A DNA stretch of 53,919 nt from Planctomycetia bacterium (GTDB lineage: Bacteria; Planctomycetota; Planctomycetia; Planctomycetales; Planctomycetaceae). The notes below the pieces were generated by a model. The model had not been told where the DNA came from. It was given only the letters and a program-made list of their open reading frames with translations, and made no database searches. A program made the position numbers and the translations under genes. Positions within the stretch are counted from its first letter, which is position 1. Every line of letters begins with the position of its first letter. Positions 27,506 through 36,538 of the stretch are shown here, piece after piece. The DNA lies in the NCBI GenBank assembly GCA_026400935.1, contig JAPLNX010000104.1, forward strand, positions 1 to 53,919, read 5' to 3'.

Positions 27506-30025
27506 ATGCTTCCGACATGTCCTGGGTGCAAACAATCGGTACTCGACGATGACGCCGAGTATTGTCCGTTTTGTGGTGCTTCGATGAAGGGCGGGAAGCC
27601 GGGTAAGGCACCTGCTTCGAAACCGGCTGCACCGAAAGTGAGTCCGGCGGCGGCAGCCTCGCCAGCAGCACCCGCTCCGGCAACAAAGCCGACCAAAGCC
27701 GTCGCAAAGTCCAGTTCCGCAGATGCTCCTAAGGCTGCGAGTGATGATGACGATCCGTTTGGTGTCGGTGCGGCGTCGGCCAGTCGAGCGATTGCGTTGT
27801 CTCCTCGACCTGCGAAGGGCAAGACCACACGGCTGCTCTGTCCGATGTGTGAGACTCAAGGTTTTGCTGGGCCGGAAGTCGCTGGCAAAGAAGTGAAGTG
27901 CTGCAACGAGAAATGTCCGCTGCCAATCTTCACGGCTCCCAAAGCGGATGGTGCGGCGAATGCTTCACCAATGCCGCAAGCGGCTCCGGAGGTCAAGAAG
28001 TCGAATGGCGTCATGATTATGGCTGCCGTCAGTATGGTTGCAGTAGCAGCGGGAAGCGTTTGGTTTTTCGTACTCAACGATCCGGCGGCGAACATTAAAC
28101 CTGCTCCGCTACCTCCGCCGACAGCGAACAATCCAGCGCAGATTGACGTCACAAAGGTTGACCTTGCTGCTGAAGAAAAGGAAAAGGCCAACAAGAAGGT
28201 CGAGAAGCCAGCCAAAGAACGAGCTTCGGAATTGCGATCGCAGATTCTCCCAGTGATGGTCGAGATCTCACGCATCACCGAAAATAATCGCAGCAAACAT
28301 TACTGCCGACGTTTGACCGCTGAAGCGTGCGTCGAAGCGGGGGACCTCAAGCTCGCTCGCGAGAACATTGATCAGCTCGTCAAACTAGAACCCAAGCAGT
28401 TGCGTTTTCACCGCGTGATCCCGCTCACGCAGATTTCGTGGCAAGAACTATCCGCTGGAAATTTGGATGCCGCCAAAGCGGCACTCGATGAAGCGGCTAC
28501 TGCGATCAGCGAACTGCCGGACTTTGGTCGTCTGACGTTTGAAGTTTCGACAGACTTGGCCGCTTTGAATTTCGCTCAGGGACGAGCCAAAGAAGCACAA
28601 GTCCTGATGCAGAAGAACTCGTTGCCGGCGGGTTCGAGCGGAACGTTGTCGGCCGTGTTGCGGCGCGCTCGTTTGCTGCAAACTTTTAGTCTGGACGAAG
28701 CCGCCTCATCGCTGCCGGTAATTCCTTGGAAGTCACCGCAATGGGTTGTCACGACAATTACGTTGGTCCTCCGCGGACATGCCGACAAAGCATTGGCTTG
28801 GTCGAAGCTCGCCCCAGATGCTGAAACTCGAACAGACTGTTTCGCAGCGTGGGGTGACGCAATCGTCGTCGCACCCAAGTCAAACGCCAGAGAGAACGAT
28901 GATCTGATTACCGCCGCCGTTCGTGATGAGTCTCCTTCATTGCAAGCCCGTGTGTGGGCTCGCGTCGCGGCTGCGCGAACTGCGGTGAAGCAGAAGGCTG
29001 CAGCGACGCGAGCCGTTTCATTGGCAGCAACATCTCTTAAGTCTCTCTCGCTGCCGACTAACTTTGTCTTGCCTGATATGAAGCAGATGATGCGACTCGA
29101 AATGCCCGATGCTTTGCAGCCACGATTGAATGCGATTGCTGCTGCGGAAGTGGTGCGAGCGCAATCCATGCTCGGTCAAACTGAAGCCGCCGGTCAAACA
29201 TTGGCCGATGCTATGCAACATTTGCGAGGGCATGCTCCCAGCACGGCTGCCGCACAGAGTCGCTTTGATGCAATCGCGAATGATTCGAACGATGTCAAAG
29301 CACAACTCAAGAAAGCGCTGGACCTGAAGACCGAAGATCAAGTTCGCCAATCGCTCAATCAGTATCGAGCAAAATGCCGACTGGCTCTCGACGCTGCGAA
29401 CGCTCGCTTCACGCTGCAAACGGAAATTCTGAAGTCGGCTGTCGAAGGATCCCTTGTCGAAGCGGCTTGGGGAGAAGCAACCGTCAACTCTGCTGAAGCA
29501 ACACCTGAAGAAACACGTGAGGATTTTCTCAAGACGAATTTGTCTGTCCGACTTGGCCGCGGATTGCGAGCGGCAGGGCAGGACAATCAAGCACGGCTTT
29601 GTGAAACAGCCGCGACGAACGGCGAGTTCACCGATCCCCGCGACACACTCGAACGCGAGACGATCGAGTCATGGACAAAAGGAGACTTCGCCATCGTGGC
29701 GCGGCGCTTGATTGGTTACCAACCAACCAAGTCCGAAGGTCAAAGAACTTCGACCGAAGACACAGACTGGCCACTGCTCTGGGCCATGCGTCTCCTTAGC
29801 CGTCAAGAGCCTGCGGCTAAGAGCGACAAAGCCTTCGAGTTCGCCGCTGCCTTTACGGACAAACTGTGGCGTGAAGAGGGCTATGAGCTGGCCGCTTCGC
29901 TCGCAACGCGCGACATTAACTCGGTCGAACCACTTTGGAAAAAATACCGCTCCAGCGGACTAACTCCTACCGAGAAGATCGCCATCTTCCGTGGATTGTG
30001 CAGTGGCCTGTCGGCAATCAAATAG
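27506..30025 (+). CDS. Zinc-ribbon membrane protein with long helical C-terminal region
   Basis: An 839-residue protein from the ATG at 27506; the frame is open to 27359, but homology-like sequence starts at the zinc ribbon. Residues 4-24 are CPGCKQSVLDDDAEYCPFCG. A Pro/Ala/Lys-rich linker leads to a second Cys cluster (LLCPMCETQGFAG ... KCCNEKCPLPIF). Next come one transmembrane helix (GVMIMAAVSMVAVAAGSVWF) and about 600 residues of Ala-rich helices with TPR-like character (KHYCRRLTAEACVEAGDLKL, SWQELSAGNLDAAKAALDEA). The order zinc ribbon, linker, membrane helix, large outer domain repeats that of the protein at 3749-5365. Function unknown; presumably a membrane-tethered scaffold. Confidence 0.8.
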   Translation: MLPTCPGCKQSVLDDDAEYCPFCGASMKGGKPGKAPASKPAAPKVSPAAAASPAAPAPATKPTKAVAKSSSADAPKAASDDDDPFGVGAASASRAIALSPRPAKGKTTRLLCPMCETQGFAGPEVAGKEVKCCNEKCPLPIFTAPKADGAANASPMPQAAPEVKKSNGVMIMAAVSMVAVAAGSVWFFVLNDPAANIKPAPLPPPTANNPAQIDVTKVDLAAEEKEKANKKVEKPAKERASELRSQILPVMVEISRITENNRSKHYCRRLTAEACVEAGDLKLARENIDQLVKLEPKQLRFHRVIPLTQISWQELSAGNLDAAKAALDEAATAISELPDFGRLTFEVSTDLAALNFAQGRAKEAQVLMQKNSLPAGSSGTLSAVLRRARLLQTFSLDEAASSLPVIPWKSPQWVVTTITLVLRGHADKALAWSKLAPDAETRTDCFAAWGDAIVVAPKSNARENDDLITAAVRDESPSLQARVWARVAAARTAVKQKAAATRAVSLAATSLKSLSLPTNFVLPDMKQMMRLEMPDALQPRLNAIAAAEVVRAQSMLGQTEAAGQTLADAMQHLRGHAPSTAAAQSRFDAIANDSNDVKAQLKKALDLKTEDQVRQSLNQYRAKCRLALDAANARFTLQTEILKSAVEGSLVEAAWGEATVNSAEATPEETREDFLKTNLSVRLGRGLRAAGQDNQARLCETAATNGEFTDPRDTLERETIESWTKGDFAIVARRLIGYQPTKSEGQRTSTEDTDWPLLWAMRLLSRQEPAAKSDKAFEFAAAFTDKLWREEGYELAASLATRDINSVEPLWKKYRSSGLTPTEKIAIFRGLCSGLSAIK

Positions 30026-30067
30026 AGACGGTCCATTTCCTGGGAAATGTCACAACCAAACGAACGC

Positions 30068-31654
30068 TCAAAACATCCGCATTCGGTCCAATAACTCAGC
30101 CGCAGCGCGACCAGGGTTTGGCGATGAGCAGATTGCGCTACTGACGGCGACTTGAGTTGCACCAGCGGACCTCACTGCGGAGATGTTTTCCAGCGAGATG
30201 CCACCGATTGCGAACCAGGGGAGTTTGATCTCGTTGGCCACTTGTTGAACGAACTCAAGGCCCACAAGTTGGTCGAATGACTTTGTGGTCGTCGAAAACA
30301 CTGGGCCGACGCCGATGTAGTCCGCTCCGTCGAGTACCGCTTGTCGAGCTTGCTCAACTGTGTGTGTCGAAACGCCGACAAGCCGATTTGCTCCCACAAT
30401 ACGGCGAGCCTCGCGAACGGTCAGTTCTTCTTGCCCGACGTGCACGCCATCGGCATCAGACAAGACCGCAAGGTCCGCTCGGTCATTCATGATGAAGAGT
30501 GCGTTTGCCTCGCGAGTCCACTCTCGTACGCGATGTGCCAGTTCCAAAGAGCGACGATCGGTCAAGTCTTTTTCGCGGAGTTGTACGATCCCAATTCCCG
30601 CTTCCAATGCTTGGCGTACAGCCGGGCCAATGCCGTGATGGCACAATGCTTCGGTCGCCAGCAAATAGAGATCGCAACCTTCCAGCCGATCACGCGACGA
30701 GAGAGTCGTGAGTAATGCTTTCTCAATCGTGTAGAGCCGATACCGCATTTGTTCGAGACGTGACGGCAGCGTCGGATCCGCGAGTTTCGTGATCACGAAT
30801 TTAGAAAACTCTTCCAACGTTCGGAACGCCTCGGCCACACGACGGCAGTTGGCGAGCACGATGTCGGACGGACGTTGCCGAGTTTGTTCTCGCGAGGTTT
30901 TGATCCGTGTCCCGACATCACCCAGCGTGTCACGAGCGGAAATCACACCGAGCCGATCAAGGTCGCTGAGGCGTTCGGTCAACTCGTGCCGCAGCTCTTT
31001 TAGCAGGCGAGACAGGTGCGCGTCATCCAATGAGAAACGGACGAAGTCTTCGACGACTCGCAGTCCTTCCCGACAACGGTTCGCCGCTGCGTCGAGCGTT
31101 CGTAACGTGTCGGTGTGATCGGCCTCGGTTGGTTCACTCCAGCGAATGTTGAACTCCGGTGCGATTGGCTCAGTCACGAAGCCGGCCGTCTCGGCCACTT
31201 TCTGGGCCAGTCCAGCGGGCCCCAACCCAAACCGCTCGAAGAACTCTCCGATCGAAACGTCCACAACCGCGAGTGCTGCTAGCAAGTGCTCACTACCGAC
31301 TTCCGGTTCCGACCCTAAACGTGCCAAGATCGTGCGAGCTTCGACCAATACGGCTGACACGGCCGGACTCAGCGGCATCGGTATCGGCGGTGGTTCATAA
31401 GAAATCGCGAACGACGTTTTGTCGGAGGATTCTTCAAGAAGCGCTTGCTGGTTTCCAAGAAACGGAAAGACCGCGTCAAGCATTTCGGCTCGAATCATCG
31501 CGTGCTGCAGCAACTGGGCTGCTCGCGATTCATCCAAAACAAGCGACCACAACAAGTGCGATGTTTCCACTTCCGCCCCCCCCGCCGTCCACGCGAGTCT
31601 CCCAGCGCCGTCCAATGCACGCATCGCAGCCGGTGTCAGTCCTCGATTGTGCAT
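30068..31654 (-). CDS. thiE: Clp_N - ThiD2 - ThiE three-domain thiamine phosphate synthase
   Basis: A 528-residue protein from the ATG at 31654. Residues about 325-525 are ThiE, which joins the pyrimidine and thiazole halves of thiamine: LYLLATEAL, GIVQLREKDL, FIMNDRADLAV, DGVHVGQEEL, ADYIGVGPVFST and PWFAIGGISLEN all match. Residues about 170-300 match the ThiD2 domain (TLRTLDAAANRCREGLRVVE, DFVRFSLDDAHLSRLLKELR), a fusion known in some bacteria. Residues 1-140 look like the two-repeat Clp N-terminal domain (ALDGAGRLAWTAG..EVETSHLL, ARTILARLGSEPEVGSEHLL). That third domain is unusual for ThiE. It may recruit a partner or mark the enzyme for ClpC-type proteolysis; this is inference. Confidence 0.9.
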   Translation of the reverse strand: MHNRGLTPAAMRALDGAGRLAWTAGGAEVETSHLLWSLVLDESRAAQLLQHAMIRAEMLDAVFPFLGNQQALLEESSDKTSFAISYEPPPIPMPLSPAVSAVLVEARTILARLGSEPEVGSEHLLAALAVVDVSIGEFFERFGLGPAGLAQKVAETAGFVTEPIAPEFNIRWSEPTEADHTDTLRTLDAAANRCREGLRVVEDFVRFSLDDAHLSRLLKELRHELTERLSDLDRLGVISARDTLGDVGTRIKTSREQTRQRPSDIVLANCRRVAEAFRTLEEFSKFVITKLADPTLPSRLEQMRYRLYTIEKALLTTLSSRDRLEGCDLYLLATEALCHHGIGPAVRQALEAGIGIVQLREKDLTDRRSLELAHRVREWTREANALFIMNDRADLAVLSDADGVHVGQEELTVREARRIVGANRLVGVSTHTVEQARQAVLDGADYIGVGPVFSTTTKSFDQLVGLEFVQQVANEIKLPWFAIGGISLENISAVRSAGATQVAVSSAICSSPNPGRAAAELLDRMRMF

Positions 31655-32153
31655 AGTCACTCTTCTCCCATTGTTTCTCGCTGCAATTGAACCAACAGCC
31701 GTTGGGCGTCGGCCGACCAAACGTGTCTCTGGCCCAAATTGTGCCACTTGGCACTGAAGTCTGCAAAACCATTGAACAACACGGTTCCAGATAGAGGTGA
31801 TGATGCTGCTGCGAACGATGAGGACGAAGGAACGGTTGAATGGCGAGCGGATGGAGGAAAACCGTTCTCAAACGGTTGGCTTGGGGGACGAGATGACGTG
31901 GGGCAGAATCAGGTGACCATCACTCTGTCGCGAACAGCACTCCGAAGAAGACATCTTTTGGGTTGTCTGATGAGACCACTATGTCTTGCCCATTGGAGAG
32001 ATCGACGTGGCTTGGATCCACGAGCGAGTTTCCTTGCTGGGACTGTGAGGCAACGGAAAGTAGAGTTGCAGTGTCGTGGCAGATAACGCCATTCGAGCAA
32101 AGCGGACGGGGACACAAACCGCAGATGCACTGAAATCTTGGAGGCTTTGTGTC
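31655..32153. other. Divergent intergenic region, no gene seen
   Basis: 499 nt between the divergent thiE and hydrolase genes. Open frames here (31739-32086 plus; 31920-32312 minus) lack starts with ribosome binding sites and have no protein-like composition. I looked for a TPP riboswitch upstream of thiE and did not find its conserved segments. Promoters for both genes must be here but none is clear. Confidence 0.5.
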
Positions 32154-33395
32154 ATGCCACGTCAAAATCGTTTTCGGCATCAACCGTATGTCGCTTGGGG
32201 TTCGCCGCCGATTCCGACGTCCGTTACGGCTGTTCGTTCGAGTCAAATCGCAAGCGTTGACGCCGGTGAGACGCTTCGCCAATTGAGGGTAAGTCATCTC
32301 TTTTTGGTGCATGGTACGTTCGTAGGAAACGATCCCCTTGGATTTGCTCAGAAACTGGAGGAGGTCACGAAGTTGATTCCGTCATTGTTGCAGCCAGCAT
32401 TCAAAGCGTTCGCAACGGAGTCTTGGGGGAGAACCGTGCGCAGCGTCAATCAGCAGTTGAGTGGCCGATTGATGGGGGAAACCGGAAGTTTTCTCGATGA
32501 CTATTTGGCCGAACTGAGCACATTCCTCGGATCGAATAGGCCTCTCGTCGAACGGTTTGATTGGTCGAGCGGGAACGATCACATCTCGCGGGCAGAGGCG
32601 GCCGTTGACCTCTTTAATCGATTGGCTGATTTGCCGGTTGATCTGACGCAAGAACGAATCTTGCTTTGGGGGCACAGCCACGCCGGAAACGTATTCGCGT
32701 TGTTGAGCAATCTGTTGGCAAACGATCGTGAGTCGGTCGAGCAGTTCTTCCTGGCGACAAACGGTAGGGCCGAGTCAGCAACGAATTGGGAACTTGCACG
32801 CAGCAGACTGGCTGCGGCAACTGCTCCGCATCCACTGTCGAAGGCCCTTTGTCTGGTGACGATGGGGACTCCCGTCGGCTACGGTTGGGACTGCGACGGT
32901 TATTCGAGGTTATTGCACATCGTTCATCACCGCCCCGCATCGAACTTGGCAAAATTTATCGCGAAACCAGCGCTGCCGCAGTCTCTAGATGAGATCGTGG
33001 GAGCAAAGTTTGGCGATTGGATACAGTCGTTTGGAATTGCTGGCAGCGAACTGGTTCCAGTCGATCGTCGTCGGCGCGAGGCAGATTATGTCGTGGGGCA
33101 GCTTTTGGAGATCGGGTTGGACATTCCGCAGGTCACTAACGACAACTCGTTCTTAAACCGACTGCCGCAACCGATCAGGGTCAGTCTTCAAAATCGGCTG
33201 CAAGAACTTTCAATTCTACTCGCTCGGTTGGACTGTGGATCGCGCATCCACGCGGATGGTGATGCTGCGTGGTTGTTCGATTACGGCGTTGATGAAACAG
33301 AAAAATTGGGGCACGGCACTTACACGAAGCGAGCATGGCTGCCGTTTCATACGACTCGCATTGCCGAATGGTTGCAGAAGTCGTGGGAGAAGTGA
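32154..33395 (+). CDS. Alpha/beta-hydrolase-like protein
   Basis: A 413-residue protein from the ATG at 32154 with GGAGG 10 nt upstream; the open frame back to 32076 lacks a binding site. It has the alpha/beta-hydrolase signs: an early strand with oxyanion-type loop (SHLFLVHGTFVGNDPLG) and the nucleophile elbow RILLWGHSHAGNVFALLSNL (G-H-S-H-A-G, Ser in GxSxG). The C-terminal WLPFHTTRIAEWLQ could supply the catalytic His. No signal peptide is visible. The stop overlaps the start of the DMT permease by one base (TGATG), so the two are translated together. The substrate is unknown. Confidence 0.7.
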   Translation: MPRQNRFRHQPYVAWGSPPIPTSVTAVRSSQIASVDAGETLRQLRVSHLFLVHGTFVGNDPLGFAQKLEEVTKLIPSLLQPAFKAFATESWGRTVRSVNQQLSGRLMGETGSFLDDYLAELSTFLGSNRPLVERFDWSSGNDHISRAEAAVDLFNRLADLPVDLTQERILLWGHSHAGNVFALLSNLLANDRESVEQFFLATNGRAESATNWELARSRLAAATAPHPLSKALCLVTMGTPVGYGWDCDGYSRLLHIVHHRPASNLAKFIAKPALPQSLDEIVGAKFGDWIQSFGIAGSELVPVDRRRREADYVVGQLLEIGLDIPQVTNDNSFLNRLPQPIRVSLQNRLQELSILLARLDCGSRIHADGDAAWLFDYGVDETEKLGHGTYTKRAWLPFHTTRIAEWLQKSWEK

Positions 33396-34330
33396 TGGAC
33401 GACACTGTTGCGAACGTGCCAACTGGCTCACGTGTCCGTCCTATCGTGCCGTATCTGTGGATGCTTTGCGGAGCATTCGCCTTTGCTGTGATGAGTATGC
33501 TCGCGCACTTAGTTCGCGATCGTTTTTCGTGGCAGGCGATTGCGATTGGTCGTTCGAGCGTGCCATTTGTGCTGACTGGATTATCGGCCTGGATCGCGGG
33601 CGGTCGTTTAGTTTTGTTCGGACCGAAGGCATTGTGGTTGCGAAGTCTGGCGGGGAGCACAAGTTTAGTTTGCGCCTTCTATGCACTGACTCGATTGCCG
33701 GTAGCGGACGCACTCACGCTGACGAATCTCTTTCCGATTTGGGTCGCATTGCTGTCTTGGCCATTGCTGCGTCAACGACCGGAGATGTTCGTTTGGGGTT
33801 GCGCGGTGTGTGCTGTTTGCGGAGTCATTTTGATTCAGCAACCACATTTGGAGGACGGTAACCTTGCCACGTTGGGTGCGTTGATTGCTTCATTCACCAG
33901 TTCTCTGGCAATGATCGGACTACACCGCGTGCGAGGTCTCGACACGCGTGCGATCGTCTGGCACTTCAGCGGTGTGTCGCTGCTTTTTTCAGGCAGCGCG
34001 ATGTGGCTGCTTGATGGCCGACTTCCAGACAAGACGCTGCAAGTGACGCCGACGAGTTGGCTGTTTCTGCTGGGTGTCGGCATGTCGGCAACGATTGGCC
34101 AGTTTTGTTTGACGAAAGCGTTTACGCTGGGTGTCCCTTCGCGAGTCTCTGTGGTCGGGCTGACGCAGGTCGGATTTGCTTTGGTGTTTGAAGTCCTGTT
34201 TGAAAACCGGCGGTACTCGGCGGCGTCAATCGCGGGAATGCTGCTGGTACTCGCCCCGACGGCGTGGCTGCTGGTGCGACGACGCGAGGCCACTCCGAAT
34301 GAATCGGCATCGCTCTCCGATGTGAGTTGA
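33395..34330 (+). CDS. EamA/DMT-family permease
   Basis: A 311-residue membrane protein with about ten predicted helices in two EamA repeats. The first starts PYLWMLCGAFAFAVMSMLAH and includes FYALTRLPVADALTLTNLFP, the repeat signature; the second starts NLATLGALIASFTSSLAMIG and ends ASIAGMLLVLAPTAWLLV. DMT/EamA proteins move small metabolites such as amino acids or nucleotide precursors. The ATG at 33395 shares its A with the hydrolase stop codon, so translation is coupled. The pairing suggests that the hydrolase and permease act on the same compound; this is inference. Confidence 0.9.
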   Translation: MDDTVANVPTGSRVRPIVPYLWMLCGAFAFAVMSMLAHLVRDRFSWQAIAIGRSSVPFVLTGLSAWIAGGRLVLFGPKALWLRSLAGSTSLVCAFYALTRLPVADALTLTNLFPIWVALLSWPLLRQRPEMFVWGCAVCAVCGVILIQQPHLEDGNLATLGALIASFTSSLAMIGLHRVRGLDTRAIVWHFSGVSLLFSGSAMWLLDGRLPDKTLQVTPTSWLFLLGVGMSATIGQFCLTKAFTLGVPSRVSVVGLTQVGFALVFEVLFENRRYSAASIAGMLLVLAPTAWLLVRRREATPNESASLSDVS

Positions 34331-34518
34331 GAGTGGTGAGAGTTTTGGGAGCAAATCACGCGGTGGGAGTGCTTGGAAACTATTAGTCTGGGTGAAGCTA
34401 TTTACGGCTCTCCGCCATGCCTATTGAAGGCAAATTGTCCCTCAGAGACGCAGTGATCGCTGAGGAAACCTAACCCTCGTTCCCTTCAAAGTCAGCGAGC
34501 TGATACTCGGTCTGGTAT

Positions 34519-35604
34519 TTAGAACAGAGACCCCTGAGCGGGCTTGTCAGGCGGTGCTGTGAGGCCGAGATGCGCCAGTGCCGCTGCTGTTACGAGTCGT
34601 CCACGCGGAGTTCGCTGTAAGAAACCGACTCGCAACAAGAATGGCTCGATCTCATCCTCCAGAGTATCTGCCGGGCAATTCATGCTGTGTCCGATTGCTT
34701 GCACGCCTGCCGGTCCGCCGCAAAAGACGTTAATCAAAATCATCAAATAGCGGCGATCGAGTTCATCCAGACCGACGTGATCAACTTCGATCATTTCAAG
34801 TGCCCGCTTAGCGACGTCGTCAGTGATGCGGCCTTGAGCTTTACTGTCTGCGTAATCGCGGCACCAATACAGCAAGTTGTTCGCTTTGCGTGGCGTCCCT
34901 CGGCTGCGGCGAGCGACTTCGACGGCAGCAGCCGGTTCGATCTCCGTACGCAGCTTGCGTGAGTTGCGTCTAATGATCTCGGCGAGGTCAGGCTCGTCGT
35001 AGAAGTCGACATGCAAGCGATTTACGAAACGATCGCGAAGCGGAGCAGTCAACATACCGCTGCGCGTCGTCGCACCGATCATCGTGAATCGCTTGAGAGG
35101 CATGTTGATCGTCCGCGCGTTGATCCCTTCGCCCAACGAAATATCAACTCGAAAGTCTTCCATCGCCGGATAGAGGAACTCCTCGACAGCCGGCGGCAGG
35201 CGATGAATCTCGTCGATGAACAACACGGAGCCGTAACTCGCGTTCGTCAGATAGGACAGCACGTCCTTCGGAGCAGTGAGCGCGGGAGCAGATGCGATTT
35301 GAAAGTCAGTGCCGAGCTCTTTCGGGATGACAGTCGCGAAGGTCGTCTTCCCTAATCCTGGCGGACCATCGAAGAGGACATGACCGAGCGGTTCCTGGCG
35401 CTTCTTCGCGGCGTCGAGCATGATACGTAATCGCTCGACAACCTTGCGTTGGCCGACGATGTCTTCGAGCCGTTGTGGGCGCAGTTCATCGTCATGCTTT
35501 TCGTCGTCAGGGCGAAAGTCCACCTTGGGACCAAGCGGCGGGCGAGGTGGCTCGTCATCCGGATCTTCGTCAGGGCTGCCATTGATAATCCGTTGCCGCG
35601 CCAT
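34519..35604 (-). CDS. ruvB: Holliday junction helicase RuvB
   Basis: The AAA+ motor of the RuvABC branch-migration complex. From the ATG at 35604 it has 361 residues. An acidic N-terminal extension of about 40 residues ([14 protein letters not shown]) precedes [19 protein letters not shown]. Walker A is [20 protein letters not shown], Walker [11 protein letters not shown], sensor 1 [20 protein letters not shown], and the C-terminal winged helix ends [20 protein letters not shown]. The DNA-binding region [14 protein letters not shown] is typical. yebC lies 85 nt upstream on the same strand; ruvA and ruvC are not in the window. Confidence 0.97.
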   Translation of the reverse strand: MARQRIINGSPDEDPDDEPPRPPLGPKVDFRPDDEKHDDELRPQRLEDIVGQRKVVERLRIMLDAAKKRQEPLGHVLFDGPPGLGKTTFATVIPKELGTDFQIASAPALTAPKDVLSYLTNASYGSVLFIDEIHRLPPAVEEFLYPAMEDFRVDISLGEGINARTINMPLKRFTMIGATTRSGMLTAPLRDRFVNRLHVDFYDEPDLAEIIRRNSRKLRTEIEPAAAVEVARRSRGTPRKANNLLYWCRDYADSKAQGRITDDVAKRALEMIEVDHVGLDELDRRYLMILINVFCGGPAGVQAIGHSMNCPADTLEDEIEPFLLRVGFLQRTPRGRLVTAAALAHLGLTAPPDKPAQGSLF

Positions 35605-35689
35605 GATTTTTCCGTAGTCCAAAGTCAGCTGTCAGTGTCCTAATGAGAAACTGACATCGCAGGAAAATTACCCGCGTAAACACGGAAGA

Positions 35690-36439
35690 TCACGCAGACA
35701 ACTCGGCAATCAACTCATCCGGATAGCTGACGTTTGCCGTCACCGTCTGGATATCGTCTTGATCTTCGAGCGCATCAATGAAGGCGAGGACTCGGCGACC
35801 CATTTCGAGGTCTACCTCGACTCGATTGTTCGGGATCTTTTGTATCTCGGCGACATCGGTCGGAATCTTTGCCGTGTCGAGCGTTTCGTTGACCTGCTGG
35901 AAAACCGCTGGATCGCAAGTCACTTCAAAGTGGTCGCCGACTCGTTTGACATCGTCGGCTCCCGCTTCCAACGCGATCTCAAATAGCTTGTCTTCTTCGA
36001 CATGCTGAATGGGGATGACAAAGATACCTTTGCGGGCAAAGAAATATGAGACGCAGCCAGTGCTGCCAAGATTACCGCCATGGACTTCAAAGACCTTCCG
36101 GACTTCGCCCGCAGTCCGGTTGCGATTATCGGTGAGAATGTCGCAGAGAACCGCGACGCCTCCGGGGCCGTAACCTTCATAAACCAGATCGTCGTATTGC
36201 TCGTCAGACGACTCACCGCAGCCTTTTTTGACGGCGCGATCAATGTTCTCCTTAGGCATGCTGTTCTTGCGAGCTTTGTCGAGTGCATACCTCAGCGCCA
36301 GATTGCCGGTCGGATCGCCTCCGCCAATTCGCGCGGCAACGATGATGGCTCGACTGAGCTTGCCGAACAGTTTGCCACGCTTCTTATCGACCGCACCTTT
36401 TCGGATGGCGATGTTCGCCGAATGGGAATGTCCTGCCAT
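35690..36439 (-). CDS. yebC: YebC/PmpR family protein
   Basis: A 249-residue member of the YebC/PmpR/TACO1 family. The N-terminus MAGHSHSANIAIRKGAVDKK is the family hallmark (usually GHSKWANI), followed by RAIIVAARIGGGDPTGNLAL and the block RKNSMPKENIDRAVKKGCG. YEGYGPGGVAVLCDILTDN and NRNRTAGEVRKVFEVHGGNL and YFFARKGIFVI also match. Family members were described as DNA-binding regulators and, more recently, as ribosome-associated factors that relieve proline-stretch stalling. The neighbour ruvB is a common genomic partner. A repeat pair lies just upstream. Confidence 0.95.
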   Translation of the reverse strand: MAGHSHSANIAIRKGAVDKKRGKLFGKLSRAIIVAARIGGGDPTGNLALRYALDKARKNSMPKENIDRAVKKGCGESSDEQYDDLVYEGYGPGGVAVLCDILTDNRNRTAGEVRKVFEVHGGNLGSTGCVSYFFARKGIFVIPIQHVEEDKLFEIALEAGADDVKRVGDHFEVTCDPAVFQQVNETLDTAKIPTDVAEIQKIPNNRVEVDLEMGRRVLAFIDALEDQDDIQTVTANVSYPDELIAELSA

Positions 36440-36456
36440 GAGTCTTTTTTACGTAA

Positions 36457-36538
36457 CCGCAAGCTGCCAGCTTGCGGAATAAATTAAGGTGAGTTTGAAT
36501 TACGGCGAACGAACCGACCTCAAGCTGGCAGCTTGTGG
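36457..36538. repeat. Two 'CAAGCTGSCAGCTTG' palindromes
   Basis: The dyads CCGCAAGCTGCCAGCTTGCGG (36457-36477, 10-bp stem around a single central base) and CAAGCTGGCAGCTTG (36521-36535, followed by TGG) are near copies in inverted orientation around a 43-nt spacer. They fill the gap between the TPR gene end and the yebC start. This is another interspersed palindrome family with the paired arrangement; it may also serve to end the TPR transcript. Confidence 0.7.

Noticed and set aside
31655-32153. A TPP riboswitch was expected before thiE
   Set aside because: An ACCTGAT-like string exists but the other conserved TPP segments are missing.
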